A stretch of DNA of 64,000 bases from Sphingomonadaceae bacterium (lineage in GTDB: Bacteria > Pseudomonadota > Alphaproteobacteria > Sphingomonadales > Sphingomonadaceae): the NCBI GenBank assembly GCA_947476425.1, contig CANJQJ010000009.1, forward strand, positions 1-64,000, given 5' to 3'. Below the pieces are notes generated by a model. That model did no database searches. It was not told the origin of the DNA and saw only the letters and a list, made by a program, of their open reading frames with translations. Both the position numbers and the translations under genes were made by a program. Shown in pieces: positions 35,802 through 46,143 of the stretch (its first letter is position 1; every line of letters starts with the position of its first letter).

Positions 35802-36900
35802 TATGCGTTGCGCTCCACGCGTCGAGCGCGCTCCATGCTTCGTCCGAACCCGAAACCGTGCAGCCTTTAATACCCTCGGCGATGTGGCCGATGCGATGAA
35901 CGGTTTCGCCGGCCGCTTCGAGTTCAGCAGTGACCCCGGCGACATCGGCTTCGGCGACGACCACGGCCATGCCGATTCCGCAATTGAAGGTACGCGCCAT
36001 TTCGCCGGGCTCGATATGGCCCTGCGCCTGGAGGAAGGCCATCAGACGGGGCTGTTCCCAGCGATCCGCCTCGACATGCGCATGGAGCTCGTCGGGCAGC
36101 ACGCGCGGGATATTTTCGAGCAACCCGCCGCCTGTGATGTGCGCGAGCGCGTGGATGCGGCCGTCGCGGACGATCGGGAGGAGCGGCTTCACATAGATTC
36201 GAGTCGGCGCCATCAGTGCGTCGATCAGCAGCACCTCCTGGTCGAAGATGGCAGGGCGATCGAGCTTCCAGCCCTTGTCGGCGGCGAGGCGGCGGACGAG
36301 CGAATAGCCGTTGGAATGAACCCCCGAGGAAGCGAGGCCGAGGATGACGTCTCCCGCCTTGACCTTGTTGCCGACCAGCGCCTGCTCGCGCTCGACCGCG
36401 CCGACACAGAAGCCGGCAAGGTCGTAGTCGCCCTCGGCATACATGCCCGGCATTTCGGCGGTTTCGCCGCCGATCAGCGCGCAGCCGGCGATCTTGCAGC
36501 CCTCTGCAATGCCAGCAATGACTCGCTCGGCGACGCCGTTGTCGAGCTTGCCGGTCGCGAAATAATCGAGGAAGAACAGCGGCTCGGCGCCTTGCACGAC
36601 GAGATCGTTGGCGCACATCGCGACAAGGTCGATGCCCACCGTATCGTGCCGCCCGCTTTCGATCGCGAGCTTGAGCTTGGTGCCGACGCCGTCATTCGCC
36701 GCGACCAGCAGCGGATCGATATAGCCTGCCGCCTTGAGGTCGAAGAAGCCGCCAAAGCCGCCGAGTTCGGCATCAGCGCCGGGGCGACGGGTGCTCTTGG
36801 CAAGCGGGCCGATCGCCTTGACGAGCGCGTTGCCTGCGGCGATCGAAACGCCCGCCTGGGCGTAGGTGTAGGGCGAAGGGCTGTTCGATTTTTCGGTCAT
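35794..36900 (-). CDS. purM: Phosphoribosylformylglycinamidine cyclo-ligase
   Basis: AIR synthetase (368 residues), closing the imidazole ring with ATP. Visible: [79 protein letters not shown] and [15 protein letters not shown]. Start 36900 gives the usual MTEKSN...PYTYAQAGV beginning. Upstream of and overlapping purN; divergent from the DUF2066 gene with a 60-bp gap that must hold both promoters. Confidence 0.96.
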   Translation of the reverse strand: MTEKSNSPSPYTYAQAGVSIAAGNALVKAIGPLAKSTRRPGADAELGGFGGFFDLKAAGYIDPLLVAANDGVGTKLKLAIESGRHDTVGIDLVAMCANDLVVQGAEPLFFLDYFATGKLDNGVAERVIAGIAEGCKIAGCALIGGETAEMPGMYAEGDYDLAGFCVGAVEREQALVGNKVKAGDVILGLASSGVHSNGYSLVRRLAADKGWKLDRPAIFDQEVLLIDALMAPTRIYVKPLLPIVRDGRIHALAHITGGGLLENIPRVLPDELHAHVEADRWEQPRLMAFLQAQGHIEPGEMARTFNCGIGMAVVVAEADVAGVTAELEAAGETVHRIGHIAEGIKGCTVSGSDEAWSALDAWSATHNG

Positions 36901-36960
36901 AAGGACGCGCCTAGCCATATCGGGCTTGGATTTCCACGGTGAACTCGCCAAAAGACGCGC

Positions 36961-38226
36961 GTGATCATTGTTCGCCCCCATAATATCCAGCGATTGACCC
37001 TCGCGATGATCGCGCTGTTGCTGATCGCCGGCATCACGGCCGTGGTCGTTCGTGCGCAGCTTGAAGGCAGCGATCGCGGAATTCCGCCGATCGACAGCTC
37101 GAGCGGTTATGAAATCGGCGGCATTACCGTCGATGTCGTTGCCCGCGATCCCGAACAGGCGCGACAGGCTGCCTGGCGGATCGCCCAGCGCAAGGGCTGG
37201 AAGATGCTCTGGTCGAAAATGAACGGCGGGGTCGATGGCGGGCCTTCGCTGAGCGATTCGACGCTTGATGCGATCGTCTCGGGAATCGTCGTCGAACAGG
37301 AACTGATCAGCGCCAATCGCTATATCGCGCGGCTTGGCGTGGTGTTTGATCGCGGACGGGCAGGGCAGTTGCTCGGCGGACAGCAGCAGATATTGCGATC
37401 GCCTCCGCTGCTGATGATCCCGGTCCAGCTTTCGGGCGCGACGCCAACCAGTTTCGAGCTTCGCAACCCGTGGCAGGCCGCCTGGGCGCGTTTCCGCACC
37501 GGCAGCAGCCCGATCGACTATGTCCGGCCGACTGGTAGCGGGGCAGATCCGCTGCTGCTAAACTATGGCCAGGTGATGCGTCCGGGCCGAGGCTGGTGGC
37601 GCAAGCTCCTCGATCAATATGGCGCATCGGATATTCTCGTGCCCCAGGTGATCATCCAGCGCCAATGGCCGGGTGGACCGGTGATCGGGCGTTTCTACGC
37701 TCGCTATGGTCCGGACAATCGCTTGCTCGGGAGCTTCGCGCTTCGTGCCGCCAATGGTGATTCGCTCGAGGCGATGCTCGACGAGGGCGTTCGCCGGACC
37801 GACCTGATCTATTCGGATGCGCTGCGCAGCGGCAGGCTCCGCGCCGATCCCTCGCTCGCGGTCGAGGAGGAGGAGGAGGTTCCAGTCGTTGACGAGGCGG
37901 TGACGCTCGAGGATGTCGTTGCCGAAGCGGTTGCGGGCGCGGCGGGCGGCAGCACCTTCACGGTGCAGGTCGAAACCCCCGATGCTGCGGCGCTCGGCCT
38001 TGCGGAAAGTTCATTGCGCGAGATCCCCGGTGTTCGGACATCGACCACAACGAGCTTTGCGCTCGGCGGGCTCTCGGTGATCCGGGTCGAATTCACCGGT
38101 GATCTGGAATTGCTCAAGACTGCGCTGACGTCGCGCGGCTGGCGGGTCGAGGCGGGGGCTGACACGCTTCGCATCAAGCGCGCGAACGGAGCGGCTGCGC
38201 CGCCGCCGCCCGTAATCGCGCCATGA
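36961..38226 (+). CDS. DUF2066 family protein, membrane-anchored
   Basis: A 421-residue protein. An N-terminal hydrophobic helix ([17 protein letters not shown], about 14-30) is followed by a periplasm-like region with [19 protein letters not shown], matching DUF2066. Residues 300-320 are an acidic low-complexity linker ([11 protein letters not shown]), then a small C-terminal domain and a proline-rich end. GTG start at 36961. The stop overlaps the hdaA start by 4 bases (ATGA), so the two are coupled. Function of DUF2066 is unknown to me. Confidence 0.78.
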   Translation: MIIVRPHNIQRLTLAMIALLLIAGITAVVVRAQLEGSDRGIPPIDSSSGYEIGGITVDVVARDPEQARQAAWRIAQRKGWKMLWSKMNGGVDGGPSLSDSTLDAIVSGIVVEQELISANRYIARLGVVFDRGRAGQLLGGQQQILRSPPLLMIPVQLSGATPTSFELRNPWQAAWARFRTGSSPIDYVRPTGSGADPLLLNYGQVMRPGRGWWRKLLDQYGASDILVPQVIIQRQWPGGPVIGRFYARYGPDNRLLGSFALRAANGDSLEAMLDEGVRRTDLIYSDALRSGRLRADPSLAVEEEEEVPVVDEAVTLEDVVAEAVAGAAGGSTFTVQVETPDAAALGLAESSLREIPGVRTSTTTSFALGGLSVIRVEFTGDLELLKTALTSRGWRVEAGADTLRIKRANGAAAPPPPVIAP

Positions 38227-38843
38227 GCCAGATCGCGCTGCCGTTCGATTGGCCGGCCGCCGAGAGCGAACAGGATTTCATCGTTTCCGACTCGAACCGG
38301 CTCGCGGTGCGGCACCTCGACCATTGGTCGCTATGGCCGGTGCCGGTGACGATATTGTCGGGGCCGCGAAAATCCGGACGGAGCTTTTTGGGCCGCCTCT
38401 TTGCTGCACGCTCGGGTGCCGAACTGATCGACAATGCGGAGCGGGTTGACGAGGAGGCGATCTTCCATGCCTGGAATCGCGCGCAATCCAAGCGTCATCC
38501 GCTGCTGCTGATCGCCGATGCCCCGCCGCCAAGCTGGGCGATCGCGCTGCCGGACCTCGCCTCGCGCCTCGCCGCGACTCCGCAAGTGGCGATCGGCGAG
38601 CCCGACGATGCCCTGATCGCAGCGCTGCTCGAACGGCTGATGGCGGCGCGGGGGCTCGCTATCGGGCCAGATGTCGCGGCCTGGATCGCGCAGCGGATCG
38701 AGCGGAGCTATATTGCGGTCCATCGCGTGGTCGATGTGCTTGACACGGCCGCGTGGTCGCGCCGCGGCAAAATCGGCATCCCCTTCGTCCGCGACACGTT
38801 GAAGGCGGCGGCTGTCATAGAAGATTCATCGGAAGAGGGTTAA
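38223..38843 (+). CDS. hdaA: DnaA-related regulatory protein, HdaA/Hda family
   Basis: A 206-residue AAA+ protein related to DnaA domain III but without its DNA-binding domain IV. It begins with the clamp-binding-like QIALPFDW, the peptide that lets Hda bind the DNA sliding clamp. A shortened Walker-A-like GPRKSGRSFLG, a Walker-B region LLLIADAPPP and a SYIAVHRVVDVLD helix follow. Known Hda/HdaA proteins promote ATP hydrolysis by DnaA after initiation. The classical GxxxxGKT loop is altered (GKS/T replaced by GRS), which may affect nucleotide binding. Coupled to DUF2066 and followed by ppk1 after 63 bp. Confidence 0.88.
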   Translation: MSQIALPFDWPAAESEQDFIVSDSNRLAVRHLDHWSLWPVPVTILSGPRKSGRSFLGRLFAARSGAELIDNAERVDEEAIFHAWNRAQSKRHPLLLIADAPPPSWAIALPDLASRLAATPQVAIGEPDDALIAALLERLMAARGLAIGPDVAAWIAQRIERSYIAVHRVVDVLDTAAWSRRGKIGIPFVRDTLKAAAVIEDSSEEG

Positions 38844-38906
38844 GGTACGCTCGCCCGTTGGTGCCCCGAATGCGGGGACGACGAATCATGAGGCGTAAAG
38901 GCGTAA

Positions 38907-41081
38907 ATGGACCATCAATCGACTGCCCCCGCTCGAGACGACGAAGTCGCCGATCAACCGCTGCTGACACCATCGGGATTGCAGAACCGCTACTTCAACC
39001 GCGAGTTGAGTTGGCTCGCGTTCAACGATCGCGTGCTCGAGGAAGCCTGCAACCCAGCGCATCCGCTCCTTGAAAGACTGCGCTTCCTGTCGATTTCGGG
39101 AAATAATCTCGACGAATTCTTCATGGTCCGAGTCGCCGGCCTCAAGGGCCAGCAGCTCCAGAATGTCGAGACCCGCTCGCCCGACGGACTCACCCCGGCG
39201 CAGCAGCTCGTCGCGATCGTCGAGCATGCCGATCGGCTGATGGAGCAGCAGGCGCAGGTCTGGCACGACTTGCGCGAGGAATTGGCGGCGGTGGATTTCC
39301 ACGTCCTCGACGTCGAGGAAATCGACGATGGCGCGGCGAAATGGCTCGAAACCCATTTCCGCGAGCAGATATTCCCGGTGCTGACGCCGCAGGCGCTCGA
39401 TCCAGCGCACCCGATCCCGTTCATCATCAACAAGGGCTTCAGCCTCATTTTCGACCTGAGGCGCCTGTCCGATGAGGAGCCGATTCGCGAACTGCTGATG
39501 GTGCCCACGACATTGCCGCGCTTCGTTCGCCTGCCCGGCACGGTCAGTCGCTACGTCGCGATCGAGACGATGATCCGTCGTTTCACCGGCGTGCTCTTTC
39601 CCGGATATGCGGTGGTGAATGTCGGCGCGTTCCGCCTGATCCGCGACAGCGACATCGAGCTCGAGGAAGAGGCCGAAGATCTGGTTCGCTATTTCCGCAG
39701 CGCGATCAAGCGCCGCCGCCGTGGTCGCGTGATCCGGCTGGAGATGATGGCTGGAATGGCCGAAGGGCTCGACGATCTCGTGCGAGTCGGCATTGGCGGC
39801 GCTGACGCACTCGTTACGCAGACGCATGGCTTCCTTGGCATTGCCGATCTCGAGAAGCTGGTCGAGGAAGACCGGCCCGAGCTCAAATTCTCGACTTTCT
39901 CGGCACGCTTTCCAGAACGAATCCGCGAACATGGCGGGGATTGTTTCGCCGCGATCCGTTCGAAGGACATCGTCGTCCACCATCCCTATGAGAGCTTCGA
40001 CGTCGTGCTGGCGTTCCTGCGCCAGGCGGCGGCTGATCCCGATGTCGTCGCGATCAAGCAGACGCTTTACCGCGCTGGCAAGCAATCCGCCGTGATCCGC
40101 GCGCTGATCGACGCAGCCGAGGCGGGCAAGTCGGTTACCGCAGTCGTCGAGCTCAAGGCGCGCTTCGACGAGGAGCAGAACCTGATGTGGGCGGCGTCGC
40201 TTGAACGCGCGGGCGTCCAGGTCGTGTACGGCTTCATCGACTGGAAGACTCACGCCAAGGTCTCGATGGTGGTTCGCCGCGAGGGCGACGGCTACAAGAC
40301 CTACTGCCATTTCGGCACTGGCAATTATCACCCGATCACCGCGCGCATCTATACCGATTTGAGCTTCTTCACCGCAGATCCGCGCGCCGGGCGCGATGCG
40401 GCGCAGCTGTTCAACTACATCACCGGCTATGTCGAGCCGGCCAATCTCGAGATGCTGACGCTTTCGCCGCTCGGCCTGCGCGAGAAGCTCTGCGCTCAGA
40501 TCGATGCCGAGATCGACCACGCCAGGGCTGGGCGAGAGGCTGCGATCTGGGCCAAGATGAACAGCCTGGTCGATCCGGCGATCATCGAGAAGCTCTATCG
40601 GGCAAGCGCCGCCGGGGTCGAGATCGATCTCGTCATTCGCGGTATCTGCTGCCTGCGGCCGGGCGTGGCGGGACTTTCGGAGAATATCCGGGTCAAGTCG
40701 ATCGTCGGGCGTTTCCTGGAGCACAGCCGGATCATGGTGTTCGGCAATGGCGATGCGCTGCCCAATCGCAAGGCGCGGGTCTTCATCTCCTCGGCTGACT
40801 GGATGCCGCGCAATTTCGATCGTCGAGTCGAATATATGCTGCCGATCGAGAACCCGACGGTGCATGCGCAGGTGCTCGACCAGGTGATGGTCGCCAATTT
40901 GATCGACGATGAGCAAAGCTGGCAGCTGCTGCCCGACGGCACCTACGAGCGCCTGGTCCCCGGCGCACGGCCGTTCAACCTGCACCGTTATTTCATGACC
41001 AATCCGTCGTTGTCGGGCCGTGGCGCGGCGATGGGGAAGAGCGGTTCGGTGCCGAAGCTGACGTTCAAGCGGAGTCATTAG
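38907..41081 (+). CDS. ppk1: Polyphosphate kinase 1
   Basis: Reversibly polymerises the gamma-phosphate of ATP into polyphosphate. The 724-residue protein has the N domain ([20 protein letters not shown]), head domain, and the two PLD-like C domains with the active-site histidines His449 (WKTHAKVSM) and His606 (EHSRIMVF). [19 protein letters not shown] and [13 protein letters not shown] are typical PPK1 landmarks. The start codon abuts two perfect copies of AGGCGTAA. Same strand as hdaA and, after repeats, ppx. Confidence 0.96.
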   Translation: MDHQSTAPARDDEVADQPLLTPSGLQNRYFNRELSWLAFNDRVLEEACNPAHPLLERLRFLSISGNNLDEFFMVRVAGLKGQQLQNVETRSPDGLTPAQQLVAIVEHADRLMEQQAQVWHDLREELAAVDFHVLDVEEIDDGAAKWLETHFREQIFPVLTPQALDPAHPIPFIINKGFSLIFDLRRLSDEEPIRELLMVPTTLPRFVRLPGTVSRYVAIETMIRRFTGVLFPGYAVVNVGAFRLIRDSDIELEEEAEDLVRYFRSAIKRRRRGRVIRLEMMAGMAEGLDDLVRVGIGGADALVTQTHGFLGIADLEKLVEEDRPELKFSTFSARFPERIREHGGDCFAAIRSKDIVVHHPYESFDVVLAFLRQAAADPDVVAIKQTLYRAGKQSAVIRALIDAAEAGKSVTAVVELKARFDEEQNLMWAASLERAGVQVVYGFIDWKTHAKVSMVVRREGDGYKTYCHFGTGNYHPITARIYTDLSFFTADPRAGRDAAQLFNYITGYVEPANLEMLTLSPLGLREKLCAQIDAEIDHARAGREAAIWAKMNSLVDPAIIEKLYRASAAGVEIDLVIRGICCLRPGVAGLSENIRVKSIVGRFLEHSRIMVFGNGDALPNRKARVFISSADWMPRNFDRRVEYMLPIENPTVHAQVLDQVMVANLIDDEQSWQLLPDGTYERLVPGARPFNLHRYFMTNPSLSGRGAAMGKSGSVPKLTFKRSH

Positions 41082-41133
41082 AGGGGTAGACGCCCGTCCG
41101 TCATTCCGGGCCCCGCTTCTTCGCCGCGCAATT

Positions 41134-41227
41134 CGTCATTCCGGCGGAGACCGGGATCCACGATACGGAGTTTGTTCGATCACGAGACCTGTGGGTCCCA
41201 TGGATCCCGACTTTCGTCGGGATGACG
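41134..41227 (-). repeat. 94-bp bipartite palindrome, copy E
   Basis: Reverse orientation. The first arm has diverged (CCGGCGGAGACCGGG), the second is CCCGAC-TTTC-GTCGGG; ends are CGTCATTCC and GGGATGACG. In the gap between ppk1 and ppx, both rightward. Confidence 0.88.
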
Positions 41228-41272
41228 GAGTGGCGCGAGGGATCGCGGAAGGCGCGTCGGGAAGTACTTGCT

Positions 41273-41377
41273 CCCCTCCCTGACAAGGGAGGGGCTGGGG
41301 GTGGGTGCGCGCGTCAGCGCGCCTACGGGACATGTCGTGAGGCTCGACCCACCCCCAACCCCTCCCTGCCAGGGAGG
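41273..41377. repeat. Second, GC-rich inverted-repeat element
   Basis: A different element: hairpin CCCCTCCCT-GACA-AGGGAGGGG, then AGGGGCTGGGGGTGGGT (41290-41306) inverted as ACCCACCCCCAACCCCT (41347-41363) with one mismatch, and a closing hairpin CCTCCCT-GCC-AGGGAGG. With copy E it makes up most of the 391-bp gap 41082-41472; I see no gene or RNA there. Confidence 0.85.
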
Positions 41378-41472
41378 TGAGTCAGGTCAAGGCTCCCGCA
41401 ACCAGCGCCCCCATTCCGCCAATCGACGATTCCAGCTTCCACCGGACCCGCCAAATCGGCTAGGGCGCGCGC

Positions 41473-42939
41473 ATGGACACGGGATCGGGGCGTATCGGCA
41501 TCATCGACATCGGGTCCAATTCGATCCGCCTTGTCGTCTATAGCGGTCCCGAGCGGGTTCCGGCGGTGCTGTTCAACGAAAAGGTGATGGCCGGCCTCGG
41601 TCGCGGGCTTTCCCAGAATGGCGCAATCGATCCCGAAGCGATGGAGCGCGCACTGGCAGCGCTCGCGCGCTTCCGGCTACTCGCGGACCAGATCGGGGTC
41701 GCGCAACTCCGTACGGTGGCGACGGCCGCGGTACGCGAGGCTTCCAATGGCCATCTGCTTCTCGATCGGCTGGTTGCACTCGGCTTTGCGCCCGAGCTCC
41801 TTTCCGGCGACGAAGAAGCGCAGATGGCGGGCTATGGCGTGATCTCGGCCATGCCCGAAGCCGATGGCATCGTCGGCGATCTCGGTGGCGGCAGTCTCGA
41901 GCTGGTCCGCGTCGCCGATGGCAAGGTGCATGAGCGCGCGTCCTTTCCGCTCGGGGTGCTTCGCATCGCGGCGTTGCGCGCCAAGCGGCCAGGCATGATC
42001 GATCGCGAAGTCGGCAGGATGCTGGAAAAGGCCGGCTGGGAACATAAATGCGCCGGGCAGCCATTCTATCTGGTCGGCGGCTCGTGGCGCTCGCTGGCGC
42101 GGCTCGACATGCATTTGTCCGATTATGCGCTGCCGATCGTCCATAATTACGCGATGTCGCCGGAATCTGCGCAGCGGCTGGTACGGGTGCTTGCTCATAT
42201 CGCGCCAAAGAAGCTTCGGGAGATGGGCGGGCTTTCCTCGTCGCGAATCCCCAATCTTTCCGATGCCGCGCATCTGCTCGCTGCCCTGGTCAAGCAACTC
42301 GATCCGACATCCCTCGTGGTATCAGCGAACGGCCTGCGCGAAGGGCTGCTGTTCGAGAGCCTTCCCCAGCGCGTTCGTGCGCAGGATCCGCTGATCTGCG
42401 CCGCGCGTGAGATGGGCGCCCAGCTCGGTCGCTATTCCGAGCATGGCGACGTGCTCGATCGCTGGATCGCCCCGCTTTTCGAAGGCGAATCCGCCGCGGA
42501 CCAGCGACTTCGCCACGCCGCCAGCCTGCTGGCCGATATCGGATGGCGCGCGCATCCCGAATTCCGCGCGGAGCGCGGCCTCGAGATGGCGCTTCACGGC
42601 AATTGGTCCGGGATCGATGCGCGGGGCAGGGGGCTGCTCGCGCATGCACTCTACGTCAATTTCGGCGGCACGGGCTGCGAGGCGGTCGTGACCCAGCTGT
42701 GCAGCGCAGAGGATCTTGCCCGCGCCGAGCGCTGGGGGCTCGCGCTCCGGCTCGGCCAGAGGCTCTCGGCCGGCGTCGCGATCGGGCTGGAATCCAGTCG
42801 CATCATGATCGACGACGTCCGCATCAGGTTGGAACTCGAGCCCGAACAGGCTTCGCTTTACGGCGAGAGCGTCGATCGGCGGCTCAGGGCGCTGGCATTG
42901 GCGATGGGCAGGAATGTGGAACTGGTTGTGCTTCAATAG
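41473..42939 (+). CDS. ppx: Exopolyphosphatase / guanosine pentaphosphatase (Ppx/GppA) family
   Basis: A 488-residue member of the ASKHA fold hydrolases that shorten polyphosphate and/or convert pppGpp to ppGpp. Motifs: GIIDIGSNSIRLVVY (phosphate loop 1), TVATAAVREASNG, LLSGDEEAQMAG, and VGDLGGGSLELV (phosphate loop 2). The C-terminal helical domain has the HD-like segment HAASLLADIGWRAHPEFR. It lies 391 bp after ppk1, separated by repeats. Both activities are possible in this family; the polyphosphate context favours Ppx. Confidence 0.93.
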   Translation: MDTGSGRIGIIDIGSNSIRLVVYSGPERVPAVLFNEKVMAGLGRGLSQNGAIDPEAMERALAALARFRLLADQIGVAQLRTVATAAVREASNGHLLLDRLVALGFAPELLSGDEEAQMAGYGVISAMPEADGIVGDLGGGSLELVRVADGKVHERASFPLGVLRIAALRAKRPGMIDREVGRMLEKAGWEHKCAGQPFYLVGGSWRSLARLDMHLSDYALPIVHNYAMSPESAQRLVRVLAHIAPKKLREMGGLSSSRIPNLSDAAHLLAALVKQLDPTSLVVSANGLREGLLFESLPQRVRAQDPLICAAREMGAQLGRYSEHGDVLDRWIAPLFEGESAADQRLRHAASLLADIGWRAHPEFRAERGLEMALHGNWSGIDARGRGLLAHALYVNFGGTGCEAVVTQLCSAEDLARAERWGLALRLGQRLSAGVAIGLESSRIMIDDVRIRLELEPEQASLYGESVDRRLRALALAMGRNVELVVLQ

Positions 42940-42966
42940 CCTCGCCCAGACGGACGAGGCCGGCGC

Positions 42967-44133
42967 TCATTCCAGCGACGACATCACCATGCGACCATCC
43001 TTGACGCTGAACGCAAGCCGACCCTCGACCAGATCCAGCGCATCCTTGCCGAAGACGTCGTTGCGCCAGCCGGTCAGCATCGCGAGTCCGTCGCGTTGTC
43101 CTGCAGCGATCGCCTCGAGCTCGTCGGCACGAGCGATCAGCCGCGGCGCGACATCGGCATCGCGGGCGCGGACCTTGAGCAGCAGCTTGAGCAGATCGGC
43201 GATCAGCGCGGCTTCCTTGCCGAGGCCGGGCTTGCGATCCTCGCGCGTCGGCATCTCCTCATCCGGAAGCGGCTCGGCCTTTTCGATCGCCGCCATCAAG
43301 CGCTGCCCGATATCGTTCTGGGCCCAGCTGGTCGCAAGACCGCGCACCCGGGCAAGATCGGCCTGTGTCTGCGGCGGATGCGCCGCGAGATCCGCGAGCG
43401 TCTCGTCCTTGATCAGGCGACCGCGCGGCAAATTCTTGTGCTGGGCCTCGCGCTCGCGCCATGCCGCGATCGCCTTGAGGCGGCCGAGCACTTCCGGCTT
43501 TCGGCTTGGTGCCTTGATCCGCATCCAGGCGAGATCCGGGATGTTGAGATAGGAGGCTGGATCGCCGAGCCGCTCCATCTCCTGGTCGAGCCAGTCGCCC
43601 CGGCCGGTCTTGCGAAGCCGTTCGAGCAGGCGCGGGAACATCTGGGCGAGATGGGTGACGTCGCCGATCGCGTAATCAATCTGTCGCTTGTCGAGCGGAC
43701 GGCGGCTCCAGTCGGTGAAGCGAGCGCCCTTGTCGAGGTTGACCTTGAGCATCGTCTCGACGAGATTCTGGTAGCCGATCTGTTCGCCCATGCCGAGCGC
43801 CATTGCGGCGATCTGGGTATCGAACAGCGGATGCGGGGTCTTGCCGGTAAGGTTGTGGACGATCTCAAGATCCTGCCCGCCGGCGTGGAAGACCTTAAGC
43901 ACCTCCTCATTATCCACCATCAGGTCGAGGAGTGGCTTGAGATCGATGCCGGGCGCCTTGGGATCGATCGCGGCCGCCTCTTCGAGATCGGCGATCTGGA
44001 TCAGGCAGAGATCGGGCCAATAGGTGTTTTCGCGCATGAACTCGGTATCGACCGTGACGAACGGCGACTTGGCGAGGCGGGCACAAAGTTCGGCAAGCGT
44101 AGCGCTGTCGCTAATGAGTGGATGAATGATCAT
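42967..44133 (-). CDS. rnd: Ribonuclease D
   Basis: 3'-5' exoribonuclease trimming tRNA and other RNA ends. DEDDy exonuclease domain: VTVDTEFMRENTYW (Exo I, Asp-Glu), FHAGGQDLEIVH (Exo II) and YAIGDVTHL (Exo III, Tyr/Asp). A C-terminal HRDC domain is around residues 205-290 (EREAQHKNLPRGRLIKDETL). Total 388 residues, the normal length. Convergent with ppx (27 bp apart) and divergent from aspS. Confidence 0.95.
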   Translation of the reverse strand: MIIHPLISDSATLAELCARLAKSPFVTVDTEFMRENTYWPDLCLIQIADLEEAAAIDPKAPGIDLKPLLDLMVDNEEVLKVFHAGGQDLEIVHNLTGKTPHPLFDTQIAAMALGMGEQIGYQNLVETMLKVNLDKGARFTDWSRRPLDKRQIDYAIGDVTHLAQMFPRLLERLRKTGRGDWLDQEMERLGDPASYLNIPDLAWMRIKAPSRKPEVLGRLKAIAAWREREAQHKNLPRGRLIKDETLADLAAHPPQTQADLARVRGLATSWAQNDIGQRLMAAIEKAEPLPDEEMPTREDRKPGLGKEAALIADLLKLLLKVRARDADVAPRLIARADELEAIAAGQRDGLAMLTGWRNDVFGKDALDLVEGRLAFSVKDGRMVMSSLE

Positions 44134-44205
44134 ACCCGCTCATAACCACGGCGAGGCGGGTTGACAAAGGGGCTTGGGAAAGGAAAGCGCATCCTCGGCA
44201 TTTCC

Positions 44206-44299
44206 CGTCATCCCAGCGAAAGCTGGGATCTCATTTCTTCTTCTCCGGCACCGGAAGAAGGAAGAGAGCAGTGAGATCCCAGCTTCCGCTGGGATGACG
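44206..44299 (+). repeat. Variant 94-bp palindrome, copy F, in the aspS leader
   Basis: The two ends (44206-44233 and 44272-44299) form a 28-bp inverted repeat with one mismatch. Each arm is also a hairpin: CCCAGC-GAAA-GCTGGG and CCCAGC-TTCC-GCTGGG. The central 38 bases form a third hairpin (CTTCTT...CCGG-CA-CCGGAAGAAG). It ends 27 bases before the aspS start codon in the divergent rnd-aspS gap. Confidence 0.92.
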
Positions 44300-44326
44300 G
44301 ACCCAGAATTGAAAGACGAACAGATC

Positions 44327-46105
44327 ATGCATCCCTATCGTACCCATAATTGCGCCGCGCTCCGGGCCGCGCAGGTCGGCCAGTCGGTCCGCCTGTCGGG
44401 CTGGGTCCATCGCAAGCGCGACCATGGCAACCTTCTGTTTGTCGACCTGCGCGATCATTATGGCATCACCCAGATCGTCACCGACGTCGATGCGCCGGCG
44501 TTCAAGGCGATGGAGGGCGTTCGCGCTGAATCAGTGATCACGGTCACCGGCGATGTCGTCGCGCGCGGGACAGATGTGGTGAACCCCAATCTTCCGACCG
44601 GGATGATCGAGATCCGGGCGCGCGAGGTGACCGTTCAGTCATCCGCCGCCGAGCTGCCGATGCCGGTCGCGGGAGAGGCCGAATATCCAGAGGATATCCG
44701 GCTTCGCTACCGCTATCTCGATCTGCGTCGCGAGCGCGTCCACGCCAACATGCTGCTCCGCTCGAACGTGATCGCGTCGCTTCGCCGCCGGATGATCGCT
44801 CAGGATTTCGTCGAATACCAGACGCCGATCCTGACCGCGTCCTCGCCGGAAGGCGCGCGCGACTATCTCGTCCCCAGCCGTGTCCACCCAGGCAAGTTCT
44901 ACGCGCTCCCGCAAGCGCCGCAGATGTTCAAGCAGCTGCTGATGGTTGCCGGCTTCGATCGCTATTTCCAGATCGCGCCCTGCTTCCGCGACGAGGATGC
45001 CCGCGCGGATCGCTCGCCGGGTGAATTCTACCAGCTCGATTTCGAGATGAGCTTCGTCACGCAGGACGATGTTTTCAATGCGATCGAGCCGGTTCTTCAT
45101 GGCGTGTTCGAGGAGTTTGCCGCTGGCCGCCAGGTCTCGCCATTGCCGTTCAAGCGAATCCCGTATCGGGAATCGATGCTGAAATACGGCAACGACAAGC
45201 CCGACCTGCGCAACCCGCTCGAGATCGTCGATGTATCGAGCCATTTCGTCGGCTCCGGCTTCGGGCGCTTCGCTTCGATCGTCGAGAGCGGCGATGTCGT
45301 GCGGGCGATCCCGGCGCCGAAGACCGCCGAGAAGAGCCGCAAATTCTTCGACGACATGAACAGCTGGGCGCAGTCCGAAGGCTTTGCCGGCCTCGGCTAT
45401 GCCACACGCAAGGGCGGCGAGTTCGGCGGCCCGATCGCCAAGAATCATGGCGAGGCGGGCATGGCGAAGCTGGCGGAAACGCTCGGCCTCGGCCCAGACG
45501 ATGGCGTGTTCTTCGCGGCTGGCAAGGAATCGCAGGCTGCCAAGCTTGCTGGCCTTGCCCGGACTCGTGTCGGCGAGCAGCTCGAACTGGTCGATGCGAA
45601 CCGGTTCGAATTCTGCTGGATCGTCGATTTCCCGATGTTCGAATATGACGAAGATACCAAGAAGATCGATTTCAGCCACAATCCCTTCTCGATGCCGCAA
45701 GGCGAAATGGCTGCGCTGGAGACGATGGATCCGCTCGAAATCCTCGCGTATCAATATGATATCGTCTGCAATGGCGTCGAGCTCTCAAGCGGCGCGATCC
45801 GGAACCACAAGCCGGAGATCATGTACAAGGCGTTCGAGATCGCCGGTTACACGCAGGAAGATGTCGACACCAACTTCTCCGGGATGATCAATGCGTTCAA
45901 GTTTGGCGCGCCACCGCATGGTGGATCGGCGCCTGGCGTCGATCGAATCGTGATGCTGCTCGCAAATGAACCCAATATCCGCGAAGTCGTTCTGTTTCCG
46001 ATGAACCAGAAGGCGGAAGACCTGATGATGGGCGCTCCTTCGGCGGTTTCGCTGAAGCAGCTACGTGAACTTAATATTCGATTGGTAGAACAGTCGAAGA
46101 CTTAG
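44327..46105 (+). CDS. aspS: Aspartyl-tRNA synthetase
   Basis: Class II aminoacyl-tRNA synthetase (592 residues). OB-fold anticodon domain ([20 protein letters not shown]), motif 1-2 region ([58 protein letters not shown]), bacterial GAD insertion (about 290-420) and motif 3 ([17 protein letters not shown]). The start at 44327 (MHPYRTHNC) is chosen because the longer open frame upstream merely translates the palindrome. Genomes without AsnRS often have a non-discriminating enzyme; that is not decided here. Confidence 0.97.
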   Translation: MHPYRTHNCAALRAAQVGQSVRLSGWVHRKRDHGNLLFVDLRDHYGITQIVTDVDAPAFKAMEGVRAESVITVTGDVVARGTDVVNPNLPTGMIEIRAREVTVQSSAAELPMPVAGEAEYPEDIRLRYRYLDLRRERVHANMLLRSNVIASLRRRMIAQDFVEYQTPILTASSPEGARDYLVPSRVHPGKFYALPQAPQMFKQLLMVAGFDRYFQIAPCFRDEDARADRSPGEFYQLDFEMSFVTQDDVFNAIEPVLHGVFEEFAAGRQVSPLPFKRIPYRESMLKYGNDKPDLRNPLEIVDVSSHFVGSGFGRFASIVESGDVVRAIPAPKTAEKSRKFFDDMNSWAQSEGFAGLGYATRKGGEFGGPIAKNHGEAGMAKLAETLGLGPDDGVFFAAGKESQAAKLAGLARTRVGEQLELVDANRFEFCWIVDFPMFEYDEDTKKIDFSHNPFSMPQGEMAALETMDPLEILAYQYDIVCNGVELSSGAIRNHKPEIMYKAFEIAGYTQEDVDTNFSGMINAFKFGAPPHGGSAPGVDRIVMLLANEPNIREVVLFPMNQKAEDLMMGAPSAVSLKQLRELNIRLVEQSKT

Positions 46106-46109
46106 CGCT

Positions 46110-46131
46110 TTCCCGCTGTCGCGGGAATGAC
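46110..46131 (+). repeat. Single-arm remnant of the palindrome family
   Basis: TTCCCGC-TGTC-GCGGGAA followed by TGAC: one hairpin arm with the typical outer end, in the 38-bp aspS-ppk2 gap. It could also act as a processing hairpin. Confidence 0.6.
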
Positions 46132-46143
46132 AAGGGTGACTGA

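Noticed and set aside
38886-41078. 730-codon minus-strand frame mirroring ppk1
   Set aside because: It is exactly antisense to ppk1, and its composition is what reverse-complement reading of a GC-rich gene gives.
43901-43915. DnaA box inside rnd (and a similar one in oxyR near 47291)
   Set aside because: TTATCCACC comes from the codons for Val-Asp-Asn in both genes and has no partner site.
44174-44326. N-terminal extension of aspS
   Set aside because: The extra codons translate the palindrome (the VIPAKAGI-type peptide common to such repeats) and are absent from the family; the true start is 44327.
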